A DNA stretch of 50,540 nucleotides from an uncultured Selenomonadales bacterium (GCA_947307055.1 CAMZHX010000016.1:1-50540); one strand, 5' to 3'; positions 8,717 to 16,174 are shown, counted from the stretch's first letter. A program made the numbers and translations. Notes: generated from the letters alone by a model not told the origin.

Positions 8717-9467
8717 GAGCGCGAATCAATCTTTCCCTAGCCAACGCGATAAAGTCAGCGTTATTATCAATCCCGATAAAATTTCTGCCCAAAAGTTTGC
8801 AAGCAACGCCGGTTGTCCCAGAGCCGCAAAAAGGGTCTAAAACTAAATCACCTTCGCGAGTCGATGCCAACAAAATTTTTTTCAGCAGGTACAAAGGCTT
8901 TTGCGTCGGGTGCTTGCCGAAAATTTTTTCTTTATGTGGCGTCAAAGCTCCGCTCCAAACGTCCTTCATTTGCTTGCCGCCATTTAGTTCCTTCATCAGC
9001 TCGTAGTTGAAAAAATGTTTGGCGTCGGCAGATTTTTTAGCCCAAAGAATTGTTTCGGTGCTGTGCGTGAAATATTTGCAACTCAAATTTGGCGGCGGAT
9101 TCGTTTTCTGCCAAGTGATGTTGTTCATGATTTTGAAACCGTTTTGCTCAAGAGCCATACCGACCGAATAAATGTTGTGCAACGTCCCGCTAATCCAAAT
9201 TGTGCCGTTGGGCTTGAGGATATTTTTGCAAAGGCTAATCCACTCAAGATTAAATTCGTGCTTAGCTTCAAACGTTGCGGCTTTATCCCAATCGCCCTTG
9301 TTGACCGAAGACCTTTTGCCGCCGTTACAAGTCGTGCCGTTATTGGATAGGAAATAGGGCGGGTCGGCAAAAATCACGTCAACGGACTCATCATCAAAAT
9401 CTTCCAACAGTTTCAGAGAGTCGGCAAGATACAACGTAGAATTTTCGTCCTTGAAATAAGGCGTCAC
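8700..9467 (-). CDS. dpnA: DpnA (M.DpnIIB)-like adenine-N6 DNA methyltransferase
   Basis: 255 residues. Motif IV DPPY is at 35-38, followed by FLSNNG, and the SAM-binding motif DPFCGSGTTG is at 211-220, so motif IV precedes motif I. Stretches such as ISGTLHNIYSVGMALEQ, TWQKTNPPPNLSC, YFTHSTETILWA and GKHPTQKP match what I remember of DpnA, the DpnII-system enzyme that methylates GATC, including on single strands. The known family therefore suggests GATC specificity; this is not shown by sequence alone. No DpnII nuclease or DpnM is present, so it looks like an orphan. It overlaps glmS by four bases (ATGA), an odd place for a DNA methyltransferase. Confidence 0.9.
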   Translation of the reverse strand: MTPYFKDENSTLYLADSLKLLEDFDDESVDVIFADPPYFLSNNGTTCNGGKRSSVNKGDWDKAATFEAKHEFNLEWISLCKNILKPNGTIWISGTLHNIYSVGMALEQNGFKIMNNITWQKTNPPPNLSCKYFTHSTETILWAKKSADAKHFFNYELMKELNGGKQMKDVWSGALTPHKEKIFGKHPTQKPLYLLKKILLASTREGDLVLDPFCGSGTTGVACKLLGRNFIGIDNNADFIALARERLIRAHEQKL

Positions 9468-11293
9468 TCAACCGTCACCGACTTTGCGAGGTTGCGCGGC
9501 TTATCGACATCGCACCCACGAGTTATCGCCGCGTAGTACGCCAAAAGTTGCAACGGTACGACTGTCAACAGCGGAATCAAAAGTTCATCGGTCTCCGGCA
9601 CGAAAATAACATGGTCGAGATATTTTTCAAGCTCGGAATCGCCCGTCGCTGCAATCCCAATGACAATCGCGTCACGAGCTTTAACTTCCTTGATATTCGA
9701 CAAAGTTTTTTCGTAAACGCTCTTTTGAGTGGCAAGCGCGATAACCGGCACGCCCTCGACAATCAGAGCTAAAGTTCCGTGCTTAAGTTCGCCTGACGCG
9801 TAGGCTTCGGCGTGAATGTAGGAAATTTCTTTAAGTTTGAGTGCGCCTTCCAAAGCGACGGCGTAATCGAGACTGCGACCGATATAAAAAACGTCCTCAT
9901 TGAAACCGTATTGCCGCGCGAAAGTTTTAATCGGGTCGACATCGGAAAGGGTTTCGCTAATCTGCGCGGGAATTTTTTTGAGCTTGCAAATCAACTCGCG
10001 AATTCTTTCGGCGGGAAGACTTTCGCAAATCTGCGCCATGTACAAAGCCAGCATGAACATCAAAATTAGTTGCGTGGTATAAGCTTTGGTCGAGGCGACG
10101 GCGATTTCGGGTCCCGCCCAAGTGTGAATCACTTGATGAGCTTCGCGGGCAATCGACGAGCCGACCACATTAGTAATCGCCAAAGTTTTCGCACCGAGCC
10201 GTTTAGATTCTTTCAGCGCGGCTAAGGTGTCGGAAGTCTCGCCAGATTGGCTGACGACTATAACCAAAGTTTTATCATCGACAATCGGGTTGCGATAACG
10301 ATATTCGCTTGCCAAGTCGACCTCAACGAGTTTACGCGCAAGTTTCTCGATATAAAATTTGCCGACAAGCCCCGCATGATACGCCGTGCCGCACGCCACG
10401 ATATAAATTTTGTCGATAGCGTCGAGGAACTTTTTATCCCAGTTTAGCTCGTCAAGGATAATCGCGCCGCCGTCTTTGGCAATTCGTTTGCTCATGGTGT
10501 CGCGGACTGCTTTAGGTTGCTCGTTAATCTCTTTTAGCATGAAGTGTTCATAGCCGCCCTTTTCAGCCGCCTCAGCGTTCCAAGTCACGTGGAAAATTTT
10601 CTTGTCGACGCGCTCGCCTCGCCTGTTCAAAATCTCGACCGAATCTTTTTTGACAAGCGCAATTTCGCCGTCGTTCAAAATGTAAGTTTGGCGCGTGTGA
10701 TTGATAATCGCGGGAATGTCAGAAGCAATAAAATTTTCGCCGCGCCCCAAGCCGATAATTAACGGATTATCCTGCTTAGCGCAAATTAAAATATCGGGGT
10801 GAGCCTTCGCCATGAACGCTAGCGAGTAGGAGCCTTCGATTTTGTTCAAGACTTCGCGAACCGCCTCGACAAAATCGCCGCGGTAAACTTCTTCCAGCAA
10901 ATGCGCGACAACTTCAGTATCAGTCTCGGAAGTAAATTTGTGACCGCGTTCCAAAAGTTTTTCTTTGAGCGGCAAATAATTTTCGATAATGCCGTTGTGG
11001 ACGACGACAAAATTTTCATGGCAATCGCTGTGAGGGTGGGCGTTACTGTCGGAGGGTCTGCCGTGCGTCGCCCAACGCGTATGACCTATTCCGACCGTAC
11101 CTTCCGGCAAATTATTTCTGAGTTTATTCTTGAGGGCGTCGAGCCTCCCAACTGCCTTTTCAACAAAAATATTTTCGCCGCAATCGACTGCAATCCCAGC
11201 CGAGTCGTAGCCGCGATATTCCAATTTTGTCAGCCCGTCCAAAAGAATCGGAGCCGCCTTTTTCCCACCGATATATCCAACTATTCCGCACAT
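9464..11293 (-). CDS. glmS: Glutamine-fructose-6-phosphate aminotransferase (isomerizing)
   Basis: 609 residues, full length. It makes glucosamine-6-phosphate from fructose-6-phosphate and glutamine, the entry to UDP-GlcNAc. The N-terminal glutaminase starts MCGIVGYIG with catalytic Cys2, and HTRWATHGRPSDSNAHPH follows. Two SIS domains bear the sugar site (CGTAYHAG, VSQSGETSDT, YASGELKHGTLALI), and the end is KPRNLAKSVTVE. GGGAG precedes the ATG. On the minus strand a TATAAT lies at 11339-11334, giving a leader of roughly 35 bases. That is too short for the glmS ribozyme, and none is seen. It is first of the six-gene envelope operon. Confidence 0.98.
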   Translation of the reverse strand: MCGIVGYIGGKKAAPILLDGLTKLEYRGYDSAGIAVDCGENIFVEKAVGRLDALKNKLRNNLPEGTVGIGHTRWATHGRPSDSNAHPHSDCHENFVVVHNGIIENYLPLKEKLLERGHKFTSETDTEVVAHLLEEVYRGDFVEAVREVLNKIEGSYSLAFMAKAHPDILICAKQDNPLIIGLGRGENFIASDIPAIINHTRQTYILNDGEIALVKKDSVEILNRRGERVDKKIFHVTWNAEAAEKGGYEHFMLKEINEQPKAVRDTMSKRIAKDGGAIILDELNWDKKFLDAIDKIYIVACGTAYHAGLVGKFYIEKLARKLVEVDLASEYRYRNPIVDDKTLVIVVSQSGETSDTLAALKESKRLGAKTLAITNVVGSSIAREAHQVIHTWAGPEIAVASTKAYTTQLILMFMLALYMAQICESLPAERIRELICKLKKIPAQISETLSDVDPIKTFARQYGFNEDVFYIGRSLDYAVALEGALKLKEISYIHAEAYASGELKHGTLALIVEGVPVIALATQKSVYEKTLSNIKEVKARDAIVIGIAATGDSELEKYLDHVIFVPETDELLIPLLTVVPLQLLAYYAAITRGCDVDKPRNLAKSVTVE

Positions 11294-11406
11294 ATTTTAT
11301 TCTCCCTTTCAAATGTTGTAATTCGCTCAAAAGATTATATTTAAAAGTGTTTTCTACTCTTGTGGCACCCTCCTAACCTTTTCGTTCGTGAAAGGAGGTG
11401 AGCACC

Positions 11407-11491
11407 GTGTTAACACTATTCGTTGTGACCGTCGTAGCAAATGTTGTTTCCCACTTCAATTTGCAAGTGGCTGGACAGTCGTAAGAGATAA
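11407..11491 (+). pseudogene. Frameshifted Fst-like toxin ORF (unit 1)
   Basis: A GTG start and AGGAGGTG leader encode LTLFVVTVVANVVSHF as in unit 3. One extra A at 11458/11459 (ttcaatttgc versus ttcatttgc) then shifts the frame, giving NLQVAGQS and a stop at 11482-11484. The original frame would end at 11491. The KWLDSRKR tail is lost. The strong TTGATT/TAAAAT promoter of units 2 and 3 is also missing. A pseudogene is the simplest reading; an assembly error in the A-run is possible. Confidence 0.7.
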
Positions 11492-11550
11492 CACACAGCC
11501 CAACGGTTATCGCTAAACCTTAAAGCGGAAAATCTTTCCTTAAACGTTTA

Positions 11551-11581
11551 AACCCCGAGTTCCCAGCTCGAGGTTCTTTTT
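11551..11581 (+). terminator. Terminator of unit 1
   Basis: AACCCCGAG (11551-11559) pairs with CTCGAGGTT (11567-11575) with one mismatch, followed by CTTTTT. Confidence 0.75.
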
Positions 11582-11612
11582 GTGGCAATACCATGTTGAC
11601 GATTTGTAGTTT

Positions 11613-11641
11613 TCTAAACTGACACTTGCAGTTTATCACAG
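11613..11641 (-). promoter_or_regulatory. Putative antitoxin RNA promoter, unit 1
   Basis: On the minus strand CTGTGA and TTTAGA are 17 bases apart. The same arrangement occurs in unit 2. Transcription would start near 11605 and run through the 3' copy of the toxin start region (11591-11602), antisense to the toxin message. Confidence 0.5.
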
Positions 11642-11663
11642 ACCCAATATTTTGGCAAGCGGT

Positions 11664-11692
11664 TTGATTTAGCAAATGTTTTCGGCTAAAAT
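11664..11692 (+). promoter_or_regulatory. Toxin promoter, unit 2
   Basis: TTGATT (11664-11669), a 17-base spacer and TAAAAT (11687-11692); the spacing is optimal for the housekeeping sigma factor. It is nearly identical to the unit 3 promoter. Confidence 0.8.
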
Positions 11693-11736
11693 AGTTCTGG
11701 GAAACCTACCTCTTCTTGAGAAAGGGGGTGACCATC

Positions 11737-11820
11737 ATGTTTACGCTTTTCGTTGTGACTGTCGCAGCGGATGTCGTCGCGTACTTCATCTGCAAGTGGC
11801 TGGACAGTCGTAAGAGATAA
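11737..11820 (+). CDS. Fst-like small hydrophobic peptide, 27 aa (unit 2)
   Basis: The ATG at 11737 encodes MFTLFVVTVAADVVAYFIC followed by KWLDSRKR and TAA: one transmembrane helix with a charged C-terminus. That is the design of Fst/PepA1-type type I toxins, which act on the membrane and nucleoid when over-made. AAAGGGGGTG is the Shine-Dalgarno and lies in the 3' arm of a leader hairpin (about 11704-11729) that would block ribosome access. The downstream terminator and antisense promoter complete the module. Toxicity is inferred, not shown. Confidence 0.75.
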   Translation: MFTLFVVTVAADVVAYFICKWLDSRKR

Positions 11821-11880
11821 CACACAGCCCAACGGTTATCGCTAAGCCATAAAGCGGAAATACTTTATTAAACGTTTGAA

Positions 11881-11910
11881 CCCTGAGCGGGAACTCAGGG
11901 CTCTTTTTTT
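11881..11910 (+). terminator. Terminator of unit 2
   Basis: CCCTGAG (11881-11887) pairs with CTCAGGG (11894-11900), then CTC and seven T. The opposite strand lacks a U-tract, so the antisense end is not obvious. Confidence 0.85.
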
Positions 11911-11943
11911 GGGTAACCTCATCATGTTTACGCGCTGTAGTTT

Positions 11944-11972
11944 TCTAAACTAACGTTTGCAGTTTATCACAA
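11944..11972 (-). promoter_or_regulatory. Putative antitoxin RNA promoter, unit 2
   Basis: On the minus strand TTGTGA (11972-11967), a 17-base spacer and TTTAGA (11949-11944). The predicted start near 11937 places the 14-base repeat at the very 5' end of the antisense RNA. Confidence 0.6.
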
Positions 11973-11994
11973 GGCAAAACTTTTGGCAAGCCGT

Positions 11995-12023
11995 TTGATT
12001 TAGCAAATCTTTTCGGCTAAAAT
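11995..12023 (+). promoter_or_regulatory. Toxin promoter, unit 3
   Basis: TTGATT (11995-12000), a 17-base spacer and TAAAAT (12018-12023). Confidence 0.8.
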
Positions 12024-12034
12024 AGGTCTCGTGG

Positions 12035-12069
12035 CACCCTCCTAACTTTTTCATTCGTGAAAGGAGGTG
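12035..12069 (+). promoter_or_regulatory. Leader hairpin sequestering the toxin ribosome-binding site, unit 3
   Basis: CACC (12035-12038), TCCT (12040-12043) and TTCA (12050-12053) pair with the contiguous arm TGAAAGGAGGTG (12058-12069) around a TTCG loop. The AGGAGG is buried. Unit 1 has the same hairpin at 11366-11400, and unit 2 a variant at about 11704-11729. Confidence 0.75.
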
Positions 12070-12075
12070 AATATT

Positions 12076-12159
12076 ATGGTCACAACGTTCTTAGTGACTG
12101 TCGTAGCAAATGTAGTTTCACACTTCATTTGCAAGTGGCTGGACAGTCGTAAGAGATAA
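12076..12159 (+). CDS. Fst-like small hydrophobic peptide, 27 aa (unit 3)
   Basis: The ATG at 12076 encodes MVTTFLVTVVANVVSHFIC followed by KWLDSRKR and TAA. It differs from unit 2 at several residues, mostly in the N-terminal half, while the KWLDSRKR end is identical, suggesting selection on the tail. AGGAGGTG lies six bases upstream, within the sequestering hairpin. Its start region ATGGTCACAACGT differs from unit 2's and is copied after its own terminator, so its antitoxin should be specific to it. Confidence 0.75.
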   Translation: MVTTFLVTVVANVVSHFICKWLDSRKR

Positions 12160-12218
12160 CACACAGTCCAACGTTTATCGCTGAACCATAAAACGAAAAA
12201 TCTTTCTTTAAACGTTTG

Positions 12219-12249
12219 AACCCCGAGTTCCCAGCTCGGGGTTCTTTTT
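12219..12249 (+). terminator. Terminator of unit 3
   Basis: AACCCCGAG (12219-12227) pairs perfectly with CTCGGGGTT (12235-12243), then CTTTTT. Confidence 0.85.
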
Positions 12250-12278
12250 GTGGCTATATCATGGTCACAACGTGTAGT

Positions 12279-12307
12279 AATCCATTGATGTTTGAAGTTT
12301 ATCACAA
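12279..12307 (-). promoter_or_regulatory. Possible antitoxin RNA promoter, unit 3 (weak)
   Basis: On the minus strand TTGTGA (12307-12302) is kept, but at 17-base spacing the -10 position reads TGGATT instead of TTTAGA. Confidence 0.35.
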
Positions 12308-12328
12308 GGCAAAATTTTTGACAAGCAC

Positions 12329-15300
12329 TTATTCCATTTCTTTTACGTGGCTTTCTATGAAGGCTATCTCCGCCGCGTTCAGCCCGTATTTTTCATAAAG
12401 TTTCTTGTCTATCTCCGCCACGCTCAACGCCCAATTTATTTCGCTCGCCGATGTGAAATCTTGCAACGGAACTTTTGCCCACGTCGACGGCGGATTGTGT
12501 TGCGTCACCTTCAATATACCCAGCATCGCTCGCGCAAATTTCGTCTTGATGTATTTCAGGCAAGCCTCCGCCTCTGCAAGGCTATCAAACGCTCCGACCG
12601 TTATAAATGTCTGCGTGCAGCCGACAAGCGGCAAGCCGACAAGCGGCAAGCCGACAAGCGGCGTACTCAATACTTCACCAATCGCCCCCGACCCATTGGA
12701 ATCTGGAATAAAAACTTTGTACTTAGTCAAGCTTTCGTGAGCAGAAATATAATCGCGACGTACCCAACGAAATACGCGGTTGCTTTTATACCGTCCATAC
12801 ATTTGAATATATTCTTGTTCGTCGTCAGGCTTATCAACGAAGAAAAATTCTGGGAATCGTTCAAAGATATTTGTAAAGATTGGCGACAAATTGCCGACGC
12901 TCATTTTTTCGACAGCTTTTGGATTGTCCTTGTGAAATTTTTCGGTAAGTGTGTAAGCTGAGCGCGAGTAAATAATTTCACTGAGCGGGCTGAAATTTTC
13001 ATTGTCGAGGACAACTTTTTTATGAATGGATTCAAGCTCTTTGAACGGAATAAAAGTTCCAATCGGCTCGAAGGTTTCTTCCGCGTCGTAGTGAGTGATA
13101 GCGACGCCGCCTTTGATGTCGGAGCTTGGGAAAAGTTCTTGGCTGTTAGGAAAGTATTTAACAATTTCAACGTGTTTATCAGCGAGAAATTTTTCTGCGA
13201 AGTCGCCTGGCGTAGCTCCTGCATTGAAAAGAAATCTTGCAGGGTGAATCAAGCTAGCGCGTTTGGTGAGGCGTCCGCTGTAAGCAATTTTAATGAACTC
13301 GTGATAGACGGGCGAGGCGAAATTTTTGTTATCGCCGCTACCCACGACTTGATAGGGCGGGTTGCCGACGACGGCATCGAAAAACATTTTGCCAACTCCC
13401 TTGCTCCAGAAATTTTTATTGGTGAGGCGTTCAAGGAATTTATCGGGCTTGAACTTAAGAAGGTTGATGAGGTCGTCGAAACAATGAGCGTTGAAATTGT
13501 CCTTGCACTCGCGAAAGCCAAAAAGAGTTCGGCGGGTGATAGTCTTAGCCATAGGGGTTTTGCAAATGACGAAGATATTTTCAGCGACGGTCAAATCCCA
13601 AAGGCGGCGCAGTTCGTCAAGGGGAATAGAATTTTCGTTGAGAGATTCGAGCCGCGCCGCATAAATTTTGTAAGCGACGTAGAGGGGATAAAGTCCCGTT
13701 TTGGCGTTGATGTCGAGGATATGTTTATCGGGCGCGAAGAAATTATCATCGAAGGCGGAATCGATATGGAGTTTGACGACGCGCCACGGGGTCAGGACGG
13801 TTTCTTTATCTGGGTTCTTGAAGGTGGCGAAGAGTTCAGCAATTTTAGCGACGCGTTCAGTGGGCTTGAGGTCGTCGGCAGATTTAGCGCGGTCGCGGAC
13901 GATTCTTCCGGCTCTTACAAAAATATCGGGGTCGTAGTATTTGATAAAGTCTTTGAACATTTCTTTAGTGACGCCGCTCGGCATGAATTCCGCCCAAGAG
14001 GCGTCGTCAACAATCTCAGTGAATTGGTCAATGGTAATGTCTCTGTCAATGGGGACGTCCGCGCCGTAAATCATTAGGGGCATACGAATGGAAATGCCGC
14101 GCAGAATAGAAATAGCCTCAAGGCGTTTACGTTTGCGCTCGTCGAGTTCTTTTTCTTCGGGAGTGCGCGGAGTTCTTTTTTGATTAGTGGTTTTGGTACG
14201 TTGTTCATCAGTTAAGCCGAGTTCATTGACAATTATTTTATCGGTGGGCTTAGAGGTTCCGACAATTTTTTTGAGCTTATCAAATTTGTTAAGGTCGAGG
14301 TCATCAAGTTTCAAGAGTTCGTCGTTATAAAGTTTGGCATCGTAAAAGCCGCTACGGACGACGTTTTCAGCGTAGAAAGTTTTAATTTGTTGCAGGAGTT
14401 TATCGGCGGTATTGTAGTCTTTCATCTCGGAGCCTTCGATAGCGATGACGGGGCAAAAGTTGAGGAGTTCTCCGAGAGCTTTTCGTTGAGCGGCTTGAGT
14501 ATGACCTGCGCGGGTAGAAACTTTAACAGAATCGGCAATCATTTTAAGGGCGCGGTCGGGCGCGAAGTCGAAGACGTAACAGTTACGTTTAGAGAGGCCG
14601 TTTTTATTGCAAGGGGATTGAACGCGGAAAATAGTTTGGAGGTAAGTTTTGGCGGAGGTGGAGTAGGAGCCGGCGAGGTACAATACCGCAGTCCATTCCG
14701 GAACGGTGACGCCTGTCGTGAGTTTGCCGCAAGAAAGGGTAATGGTGTAGTGGTGAGCTTTGATAGCGTCTTGAACTTTTTTAAGGGCGTCGGCGGGCTC
14801 GTCGTCGGAATCGCCATTGCCCGCGACGTTGACAATCTCGAAATGCTTAAAAACATCGTGGCGTTTAAGAAGTTTGCTAAGGGCTTTACCTTCCTTGACG
14901 CCCGGAATAATCCAAAGGGTATGGCGGAACATTTCGCGGAAATCTGCGCGGGAGAAGGGATAATTATTATCGTCGGGCTTGACGAGCAAATTTAAAAAGC
15001 TCTGAATGTCGGCGGCGTGAGTAAATTTGCCGTTATCGGTCTTGAAGAATTCGCGGAAGCTAAAGGAATATTCTTCGGCGTCAACGTAATTGAAGAGCTT
15101 GCCGAGGTTGTAAGTAAAAATATTCATGCGCGGGAGTTCGTCATAAGGGTTGGTGTCGCCGAAATTTTCAGCGTCCCACTTAGCCTTAGCTTGTTGTTCC
15201 ATGACGTAATCCCAAGTGTAAATATTATCGTCGGAGAAATCGTCGATTAGGTTGAAGGGCGTACCGCTGAGGGCGAGGAATTTAGTTTTCGTCTTGACGA

Positions 15301-16174
15301 GATTTTTAATAACGGCGTCGCCTAGTTGGGTTTTAATGCCTTCGTGCGCCTCGTCGACTATGACCAAATCCCATTTAGTTTTGAAGGCGGCGTTATTTTT
15401 ATCGAACTTGCCGCCGACAGTTTGAGAGCCGCGCAGGTCTTGCACCGAGATAAAGTAAACGAAATTTCTGCCGTCCTTGAGCAAATCTTCAAGCGAATAT
15501 TTTGTATCTTTGTAGGAACCGTAGATAAAATTGGCGTCGTGAAAAATTTTGTTGAAGTCGTCGAACCAACCGGCATTGACAACGGGGCGATGAGTAACGA
15601 TTATAGTTTTCTTGAGATTCATACGGCTGACGACTTCGAGCGCGCAAAGGGTTTTGCCGAAACGCATTTTTGCGTTCCAAAGGAATTTGTTATCGGTTTC
15701 AAAATATTTGACGGTGCGACTGATAGCAATTTCCTGTTCGGGGCGGAAGTCGATTTCAACGCGGGCGGGCTTTGACTTAGTGCCGGTGAGAAATTTTTTG
15801 CCGCTCTTAACGTCTTTGATAGCTTGGCGGGCGGTGTCTAGGTCAATCCTAAACCACTCGCGACCGGTCGAGCCTTCGAGCATTTCCCTATACCTTTCCA
15901 ACAAGTCGTGAACGTCCGTATCTCTGAAGGAAATATTTTTATCGGTGACGGCAAGTTCGGTGTGCAAAAGTTTGTAGGGAATATTTGCCGTGTTCGTGTA
16001 TTGCTTTATGCGTTTACGGGCGGCTTGATTGAGTTCGTTACAATTCGGCGGAAGGTCTTTAGTTGCGGTGGTTAGGGTCGTCTCGCCGATTTTCAAAAGT
16101 CCCTTGTGCGTTTTGTAGGGAATCGAGAAAACATAAATCAATCTGCGCTGATAAACTTCGTAGGGATTGCTCAT
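12329..16174 (-). CDS. Single-chain restriction-modification-like protein: GIY-YIG nuclease, DEAH helicase, Eco57I-type methylase
   Basis: 1281 residues from the ATG at 16174, with GAGGAGG upstream and an ATGA overlap with the preceding gene; an in-frame extension of 24 codons is rejected. Residues about 11-110 look like a GIY-YIG/T5orf172-type nuclease (IYVFSIP, then GLLKIGET). A superfamily 2 helicase follows: Q-like RPEQEIAI at 144-151, Walker A AKMRFGKT at 168-175, DEAH at 274-277, LSGTPF, and a second RecA lobe ending YLQTIFRVQSP. Residues about 750-950 form an N6-adenine methylase with a divergent motif I (LDINAKTG, about 820) and catalytic NPPY (about 936). The C-terminal part is probably target recognition. 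The layout is analogous to Type ISP enzymes with GIY-YIG replacing the Mrr nuclease. It probably cuts foreign DNA by ATP-driven translocation; specificity is unknown. Confidence 0.85.
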   Translation of the reverse strand: MSNPYEVYQRRLIYVFSIPYKTHKGLLKIGETTLTTATKDLPPNCNELNQAARKRIKQYTNTANIPYKLLHTELAVTDKNISFRDTDVHDLLERYREMLEGSTGREWFRIDLDTARQAIKDVKSGKKFLTGTKSKPARVEIDFRPEQEIAISRTVKYFETDNKFLWNAKMRFGKTLCALEVVSRMNLKKTIIVTHRPVVNAGWFDDFNKIFHDANFIYGSYKDTKYSLEDLLKDGRNFVYFISVQDLRGSQTVGGKFDKNNAAFKTKWDLVIVDEAHEGIKTQLGDAVIKNLVKTKTKFLALSGTPFNLIDDFSDDNIYTWDYVMEQQAKAKWDAENFGDTNPYDELPRMNIFTYNLGKLFNYVDAEEYSFSFREFFKTDNGKFTHAADIQSFLNLLVKPDDNNYPFSRADFREMFRHTLWIIPGVKEGKALSKLLKRHDVFKHFEIVNVAGNGDSDDEPADALKKVQDAIKAHHYTITLSCGKLTTGVTVPEWTAVLYLAGSYSTSAKTYLQTIFRVQSPCNKNGLSKRNCYVFDFAPDRALKMIADSVKVSTRAGHTQAAQRKALGELLNFCPVIAIEGSEMKDYNTADKLLQQIKTFYAENVVRSGFYDAKLYNDELLKLDDLDLNKFDKLKKIVGTSKPTDKIIVNELGLTDEQRTKTTNQKRTPRTPEEKELDERKRKRLEAISILRGISIRMPLMIYGADVPIDRDITIDQFTEIVDDASWAEFMPSGVTKEMFKDFIKYYDPDIFVRAGRIVRDRAKSADDLKPTERVAKIAELFATFKNPDKETVLTPWRVVKLHIDSAFDDNFFAPDKHILDINAKTGLYPLYVAYKIYAARLESLNENSIPLDELRRLWDLTVAENIFVICKTPMAKTITRRTLFGFRECKDNFNAHCFDDLINLLKFKPDKFLERLTNKNFWSKGVGKMFFDAVVGNPPYQVVGSGDNKNFASPVYHEFIKIAYSGRLTKRASLIHPARFLFNAGATPGDFAEKFLADKHVEIVKYFPNSQELFPSSDIKGGVAITHYDAEETFEPIGTFIPFKELESIHKKVVLDNENFSPLSEIIYSRSAYTLTEKFHKDNPKAVEKMSVGNLSPIFTNIFERFPEFFFVDKPDDEQEYIQMYGRYKSNRVFRWVRRDYISAHESLTKYKVFIPDSNGSGAIGEVLSTPLVGLPLVGLPLVGCTQTFITVGAFDSLAEAEACLKYIKTKFARAMLGILKVTQHNPPSTWAKVPLQDFTSASEINWALSVAEIDKKLYEKYGLNAAEIAFIESHVKEME
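12621..12662. repeat. 15-base tandem repeat inside the restriction-modification gene
   Basis: Units 12621-12635 and 12636-12650 are identical (ccgacaagcggcaag), and 12651-12662 is a partial third. They encode PLVGLPLVGLPLVG in the probable target-recognition region. Being a multiple of three, copy-number change would not break the frame. Confidence 0.9.

Larger units (their letters stand above)
11733..11933. repeat. Unit 2 paired direct repeat CATCATGTTTACGC
   Basis: The 14-base sequence spanning the toxin start codon (11733-11746) is repeated exactly at 11920-11933, just past the terminator. An antisense RNA starting near 11937 would carry the complement at its 5' end and could pair with the toxin translation start, as DRa/DRb do in par. 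Confidence 0.8.
12076..12273. repeat. Unit 3 paired direct repeat ATGGTCACAACGT
   Basis: The 13 bases at the toxin start (12076-12088) recur exactly at 12261-12273, beyond the terminator. The sequence is unrelated to the unit 2 pair, although the rest of the units is nearly identical. Confidence 0.8.
11340..12318. repeat. Array of three tandem type I toxin-antitoxin-like units (about 310-340 bases each)
   Basis: Unit 1 is about 11351-11645, unit 2 about 11655-11980, unit 3 about 11985-12318. Each unit has a leader hairpin that hides the Shine-Dalgarno, a 27-codon hydrophobic ORF, a conserved 3' untranslated region starting with a shared tail after the stop, a GC-rich terminator, a short copy of the ORF's own start region, and an outward minus-strand promoter. 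This order matches the par/Fst type I modules of Firmicutes, in which toxin RNA and antitoxin RNA are transcribed convergently. Similarity to Fst/PepA1 toxins is in layout and in the C-terminal W-L-basic tail; no database search was done. The last bases before 12329 still resemble the unit junction, so a further copy may have been lost where the defence operon now starts. Confidence 0.75.

Noticed and set aside
11294..11345. glmS ribozyme upstream of glmS
   Set aside because: The leader after the probable TATAAT is about 35 bases, too short, with none of the ribozyme core.
12051..12305. An 84-codon minus-strand frame across toxin unit 3
   Set aside because: It runs through the terminator hairpin and promoter of the array and is not kept in the other units.
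13022..14077. Long plus-strand frames opposite the restriction-modification gene (351 and 202 codons)
   Set aside because: Low-complexity shadows of a gene with clear helicase and methylase motifs; no ribosome sites.
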